Origin: Candidatus Zixiibacteriota bacterium
GTDB lineage: Bacteria; Zixibacteria; MSB-5A5; JAABVY01
DNA length: 6,412 nt
Direction of reading: 5' to 3'
Assembly (NCBI GenBank): GCA_014730285.1
Contig: WJIM01000047.1
Coordinates: 1-6,412 of the forward strand
How positions within the stretch are numbered: position 1 is the first letter of the stretch; every line of letters begins with the position of its first letter. The notes under the pieces were generated by a model that saw only the letters and a list, made by a program, of their open reading frames with translations, did no database searches and was not told the DNA's origin. A program made the position numbers and the translations under genes. Shown piece by piece: positions 5,037 to 6,412 of the stretch.

Positions 5037-6412
5037 TTAGCTTTCCTTTATTGCGCCAATAATCTCCACGATTGCCTTTTTGCCGTCATTGAAGAACATC
5101 AATGTATTATCCGCCGCAAAGAGCGGATTTGGAATTCCGGCAAAACCGGGGCTTAAGCTGCGCTTTATAACCACAACAGTTCTGGCCTTGTCCACATCGA
5201 GAATCGGCATGCCTGCAATCGGGGAAGATGGATCAGTACGGGCAACCGGATTGACAACATCATTAGCGCCCAGAACTATGGCTACATCGGTTTGCTCAAA
5301 CATGGGATTGACCTCGTCCAGTTCCCTGAGGTTTTCATAGGGGATATTAGCCTCAGCCAGAAGCACATTCATATGTCCCGGCATTCTTCCCGCAACCGGG
5401 TGAACGGCATAGTCTACTTCGATGCCCCTGTCACGTAGCAGGTTTGCCATATCGCGCACAGTGTGTTGAGCCTGCGCCACCGCCATACCGTATCCGGGTA
5501 CTACAACCACACGCCGTGCGCCATCGAAAAGCATGGCGATCTCCTCGGCCGAGGTCGATTTGACCTTACCCTCGTAGACCTCATCGGCAGTTGCTGATTC
5601 AGAGGTAGGTCCCATAACTCCAAAGAGCACATTGGTAAGCGAGCGGTTCATCGCAATGCACATTATGTTTGTGAGGATGATACCCGATGCACCGACCAGT
5701 GAACCTGATATAATCAACACGTTATTATTCAGCACGAAGCCGGTAGCCGCCGCCGCCAGACCCGAATATGAATTCAAGAGCGCTATTACAACCGGCATAT
5801 CGGCGCCGCCTATGGGGATCACAAGCAGAACGCCCAGAATGGAGGCGACCCCTACTATCAGCCAGTATGTGATCTCGTTGGTGGGGTCCAGTACCAGCCA
5901 TACTATTAACGCCACTCCGACTGCGGCTATTAATGCGTTGACGATTTTCTGCCCCGGAAATGTCACCGAGGCCTCGGTAATAATTCCCTGTAATTTTCCG
6001 AATGCAACCAGGCTGCCCCAGAATGTCACCGCTCCGATCAGACCGGAGGCTCCGGAGGCTATTGTGAATTGTGTCTGCGGGATCACGCCGAGGTGAAGCA
6101 CTTCAAAAAGCGCCGCTCCGGCCACCAGTACCGAGGCTCCTCCTCCAAATCCGTTAAATAGCCCGACCAACTGCGGCATGGCTGTCATTTGGATTTTAGC
6201 GGCCAGGATCGACCCGATAAGTCCACCCACGATGACACCGACAATTATTAATTCATAGCTTACGATATTTTTATCGAAGAGTGTTACCACGACGGCGATG
6301 AACATGCCCATCGCACCCATGAAATTGCCGCGCACGGCAGTGCGTGGATGGGTTAAGCCTTTGAGGCCGAAGATAAATAGAACCGCCGCCAGAAGATATG
6401 CCAGGTTAACAA
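5037..6412 (-). CDS. pntB: NAD(P) transhydrogenase subunit beta (5' end beyond window)
   Basis: Membrane subunit of the proton-translocating transhydrogenase, which reduces NADP+ with NADH using the proton-motive force. The frame stays open to the right edge: 25 residues before the GTG at 6335 (fragment start VNLAYLLAAVLFIFGLKGL) align with the E. coli PntB N-terminus. The true start is therefore outside and about five residues are missing. The 457 visible residues fit the usual length of about 460. About nine hydrophobic segments (domain II) occupy residues 4-255, with IGGADMPVV holding the Asp equivalent to E. coli Asp213. The NADP(H)-binding domain III follows: PGYGMAVAQAQ (305-315), HPVAGRMPGHMN (337-348), ELDEVN with the Asp392 equivalent, GANDVVNP (382-389) and KRSLSPGFAG (416-425). 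E. coli His91 is replaced by Asn (fragment residue 86). The alpha-subunit gene(s) probably lie to the right, upstream of pntB. It is convergent with the small gene. Confidence 0.96.
   Translation of the reverse strand, partial: VNLAYLLAAVLFIFGLKGLTHPRTAVRGNFMGAMGMFIAVVVTLFDKNIVSYELIIVGVIVGGLIGSILAAKIQMTAMPQLVGLFNGFGGGASVLVAGAALFEVLHLGVIPQTQFTIASGASGLIGAVTFWGSLVAFGKLQGIITEASVTFPGQKIVNALIAAVGVALIVWLVLDPTNEITYWLIVGVASILGVLLVIPIGGADMPVVIALLNSYSGLAAAATGFVLNNNVLIISGSLVGASGIILTNIMCIAMNRSLTNVLFGVMGPTSESATADEVYEGKVKSTSAEEIAMLFDGARRVVVVPGYGMAVAQAQHTVRDMANLLRDRGIEVDYAVHPVAGRMPGHMNVLLAEANIPYENLRELDEVNPMFEQTDVAIVLGANDVVNPVARTDPSSPIAGMPILDVDKARTVVVIKRSLSPGFAGIPNPLFAADNTLMFFNDGKKAIVEIIGAIKES

Noticed and set aside
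5632..6096. A 154-codon plus-strand frame within pntB.
   Set aside because: It overlaps the membrane and linker coding of pntB in antisense, has no RBS of note and no recognisable protein features.
5037..6335. pntB starting at the GTG at 6335.
   Set aside because: The frame continues upstream with 25 residues that match the first PntB membrane helix, so this GTG is internal and the real start lies past the window edge.

Overview
The window looks like ordinary bacterial chromosome of moderate GC content. It is densely coded, uses Shine-Dalgarno-type starts at least for gdhA and the small gene, and shows no sign of phage, insertion sequence, CRISPR or RNA genes. The large receiver/ATP-grasp regulator-like protein is of a kind I associate with the Bacteroidetes/FCB side of the tree (including candidate phyla such as Zixibacteria). 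That placement is a low-confidence inference from memory of the family, not something the sequence proves.

Layout, left to right: (1) a leader of about 160 bp with two candidate sigma70-type promoters; (2) gdhA, a complete NADP(H)-type glutamate dehydrogenase, followed by a strong hairpin terminator; (3) a 2976-bp gene for a 991-residue protein with two N-terminal receiver-like domains, a PPDK/PEP-synthase-type ATP-binding domain and an unassigned C-terminal region, without the phosphohistidine or PEP/pyruvate domains of true PEP synthase or PPDK; (4) a 160-bp intergenic region with a good promoter (TTGACT-17-TATATT) embedded in a nested inverted repeat; (5) a 67-codon gene with a GTG start, encoding a helical-hairpin-like protein of unknown function; (6) on the opposite strand and convergent, pntB, the beta subunit of proton-translocating NAD(P) transhydrogenase. 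Its last few N-terminal codons lie beyond the right edge of the window.

The two recognised enzymes share the NADPH pool: transhydrogenase makes NADPH from NADH at the expense of the proton gradient, and glutamate dehydrogenase uses NADPH to assimilate ammonium into glutamate. The genes are separate transcription units, so co-regulation is not shown. The item most worth attention is the 991-residue protein, a receiver-controlled orphan ATP-grasp module of unknown reaction. Also notable are the small helical protein next to it with its palindromic promoter, and the Asn in PntB where E. coli has the proton-relay His91.
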